NCBI GenBank assembly: GCA_015487895.1
Contig: WFOW01000016.1
Coordinates: forward strand, 1 to 8,822
Reading direction: 5' to 3'
From: Gammaproteobacteria bacterium
GTDB taxonomy: Bacteria > Pseudomonadota > Gammaproteobacteria > S144-34
DNA length: 8,822 nucleotides
Numbering within the stretch: position 1 is the first letter of the stretch; every line of letters starts with the position of its first letter. The notes under the pieces are model-generated. The model did no database searches. It was not told where the DNA came from and was given only the letters and a program-made list of their open reading frames with translations. Positions 6,951-8,822 of this stretch are shown here, piece by piece. Position numbers and translations under genes: made by a program.

Positions 6951-8822
6951 AGGATGCGCCGCGGCGGCGCGGTGCTGGCGCAGCAGGCGGTAGGCGCCGA
7001 CCTTGACGGCGTCGTTGACCAGGAACCAGGCCAGGGCGTAGGCCCACACCCACAGCGCCGCTTCCCACCCGATCGGGGCCACCAGCCAGCCTTCCGCGGC
7101 GATCACGGTGCCGGCGATCTCGGTGCCGAAGGTCGCCCAGAACAGGATCGGCGAGGGCCACGGCCGCTGCCAGAACCATCCGTCGACGCGCGTGACGTAG
7201 AGCGTGGAGTGGCCGGCCACGATGAGCTTGAGGAAGAGCACGGTCCGGATCGCCTCCTCGGGCACGCCGCGCTCCTGCAGGATGTAGAACAGCAGGAAGG
7301 AGCTCAGCACGCCCATCAGGCCGAGGAGCGTCGAGACCGTCAGCAGCTCGGGCATGTCCCAGCGCACCGGCTCGCGGGCGATGCGCGTGCGGTCGTAGGC
7401 GATGGCGAGAATGGGGATATCGTTGAGCAGCGCGAGCAGCACGATCATCAGCGCCGTGATGGGGTAGAAGTCGAAGACCAGGATGGACAGCGCCACGAAG
7501 AGAACGACGCGGATGGTCTCGGCGATGCGGAAGGTGGCGTAGCTCCGCATGCGCTCGAAGGTGATGCGCGCCTGCTTCATGGCCTCGTTGATGACGCCGA
7601 GCCCCGGCGCGAGCAGGATGATGTCGGCCGCGGCGCGCGCGGCGTCCGTGGCGCCGGCGACGGCGATGCCGCAGTCGGCCTTGCGCAGCGCCGGGGCGTC
7701 GTTGACCCCGTCTCCGGTCATGCCGACGATGTGCCCGCCCTTCTGCAGCGCGTCGACGATGCGGTGCTTGTCCTCGGGCACCACCTCCGCGAAGATGTCC
7801 ACGTCCTCGATCATCTCGATGATCGCCGACTCGTGGGTGTGGATGAACTCGCGGTCGAGGACGGAGGTGTCGTAGCTCTCGCGCACGATCTCCATCACCT
7901 CGGCGGCGAAGCGCCGCGCCTCGGCGCGCGAGACCTCCCCTTTCAGCTTGCGGTAGATGGCCGCGGTGAGGACCTCGACCAGGGCGAGGACCTCCTGGCT
8001 GCCGGAGCCCGTGAGCTGGCGCGCGCGCACCACCTTCGGCGGCAGGCCGAGCAGACGGCCGATCTCGCGCGCGATGGCGGCGTTGTCGCCCGTGACCATC
8101 TTTACGCGCACGCCGTGGCGGCGCATCTCCTCGATGACCGCGCGCGAGTCCTCGCGCGGGGGGTCGAAGAGCGGAATGAGGCCGATGAGCTCGAGCGCGC
8201 CCTCGCCGCGGCGGCGGCCGACGGCGAGCGTGCGGTAGCCGCGCTCGGCGAGCTGCTCGACCAGCTCGCCGAGCGTGCGGGCGCGCTCCTCGTCGAGCTC
8301 GGCGAGCTCCATGAGCACCTGGGGCGCGCCCTTGACGGCGACGAAGCGCCCGTCCGGGCCCTCGACCTCGGCCTCGGTGCGCTTGCGCACCGGGTCGAAG
8401 GGCGTGAAGGTGCGCTGGCGCCAGGCCCGCCAGTCGAGGTCCGGCAGGCGCTCGTCGATGTGGTGGAAGATGGCGAGCTCGATCGGGTCCTGGTTCTCCA
8501 CGCGCGAGGCGAGCGCCGCGACCAGGAACAGCTCGCGCTCGTCGTGGCCGTCGAGCACCACGGGCTCGGCGACGCGCATCCGGTTCTCGGTCAGGGTCCC
8601 GGTCTTGTCCGAGCAGAAGACGTCGACGCCGGCGAGCTCCTCGATGGCCACCAGCCGCGAGACGATGGCCTGGCGGCGCGCCAGGCTCGTGGCGCCGACC
8701 GCCATCGTCACCGACAGCACCGCCGGCAGGGCGACGGGGATGGAGGCGACGGTCAGCACGAGGGCGAAGCGCAGGATCTCGAGCGGTGCCTCGTGGCGGA
8801 AGAGCGCCACCAGCACCACCAC
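6942..8822 (-). CDS. Plasma-membrane-type (P-III, proton-efflux) P-type ATPase, 5' end outside window
   Basis: The visible 626 residues are the C-terminal part of an integral membrane ion pump. The true start lies beyond the right edge, because the frame is open to base 8822 and the first visible residues belong to a membrane helix. Seen in order: the M4 segment IPVALPAVLSVTMAVGA (28-44), the phosphorylation loop CSDKTGTLTEN with D72, nucleotide-domain FDPVRKR (142-148) and KGAPQ (164-168), TGDN (245-248), hinge GDGVNDAP (370-377), then about six C-terminal helices between 433 and 605. The PVALP motif and LLALLND in M6 (D468, aligning with the proton-accepting Asp of plant H+-ATPases) favour H+ transport over calcium or heavy metals. 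An insert-like helical stretch lies at about 270-340. The missing part should hold the actuator domain and M1-M2. It is convergent with nrdG and has no evident functional link to the RNR genes. Confidence 0.9.
   Translation of the reverse strand: MVVLVALFRHEAPLEILRFALVLTVASIPVALPAVLSVTMAVGATSLARRQAIVSRLVAIEELAGVDVFCSDKTGTLTENRMRVAEPVVLDGHDERELFLVAALASRVENQDPIELAIFHHIDERLPDLDWRAWRQRTFTPFDPVRKRTEAEVEGPDGRFVAVKGAPQVLMELAELDEERARTLGELVEQLAERGYRTLAVGRRRGEGALELIGLIPLFDPPREDSRAVIEEMRRHGVRVKMVTGDNAAIAREIGRLLGLPPKVVRARQLTGSGSQEVLALVEVLTAAIYRKLKGEVSRAEARRFAAEVMEIVRESYDTSVLDREFIHTHESAIIEMIEDVDIFAEVVPEDKHRIVDALQKGGHIVGMTGDGVNDAPALRKADCGIAVAGATDAARAAADIILLAPGLGVINEAMKQARITFERMRSYATFRIAETIRVVLFVALSILVFDFYPITALMIVLLALLNDIPILAIAYDRTRIAREPVRWDMPELLTVSTLLGLMGVLSSFLLFYILQERGVPEEAIRTVLFLKLIVAGHSTLYVTRVDGWFWQRPWPSPILFWATFGTEIAGTVIAAEGWLVAPIGWEAALWVWAYALAWFLVNDAVKVGAYRLLRQHRAAAAHPAP

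Overview
This window is high-GC, densely coded bacterial DNA with a strong G/C bias at third codon positions. NrdA has two N-terminal ATP-cones and a CEACQ-type C-terminus, and NrdB starts MLNWD. Both resemble the class Ia ribonucleotide reductase (RNR) of gammaproteobacteria such as Pseudomonas, so a high-GC gammaproteobacterium, or possibly a betaproteobacterium, is the best guess. The species cannot be determined. Carrying both an oxygen-dependent and an oxygen-sensitive RNR implies a facultative or microaerobic lifestyle.

Layout: bases 1-17 are not genomic. They match the Tn5 mosaic end used in Nextera-type sequencing libraries, so this is the raw end of a contig. From 95 to 6926 five genes lie on the + strand and look like one operon: nrdA (class Ia large subunit), a 121-nt gap holding a large imperfect hairpin built from inverted arrays of a 7-nt unit, nrdB (class Ia radical subunit), nrdD (class III anaerobic RNR catalytic subunit, no ATP-cone and no glycyl-radical domain), a 61-codon gene carrying the missing glycyl-radical domain, and nrdG (radical-SAM activase), which overlaps the small gene by 4 nt. 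A convergent gene on the - strand (6942 to the window end, 5' part missing) encodes a plasma-membrane-type P-type ATPase, probably a proton pump. The two gene groups meet in a hairpin that contains both stop codons.

How they work together: NrdAB reduces ribonucleoside diphosphates using a tyrosyl radical that needs oxygen to form. NrdD reduces triphosphates using a glycyl radical that NrdG generates anaerobically from S-adenosylmethionine. Both routes supply dNTPs for DNA synthesis. The most interesting points are the split class III enzyme, whose radical-bearing glycine sits on a separate small polypeptide made between NrdD and NrdG, and the placement of aerobic and anaerobic RNRs in one transcription-unit-like array. 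Whether the split is already catalogued cannot be checked from sequence alone; it may recur in related genomes.
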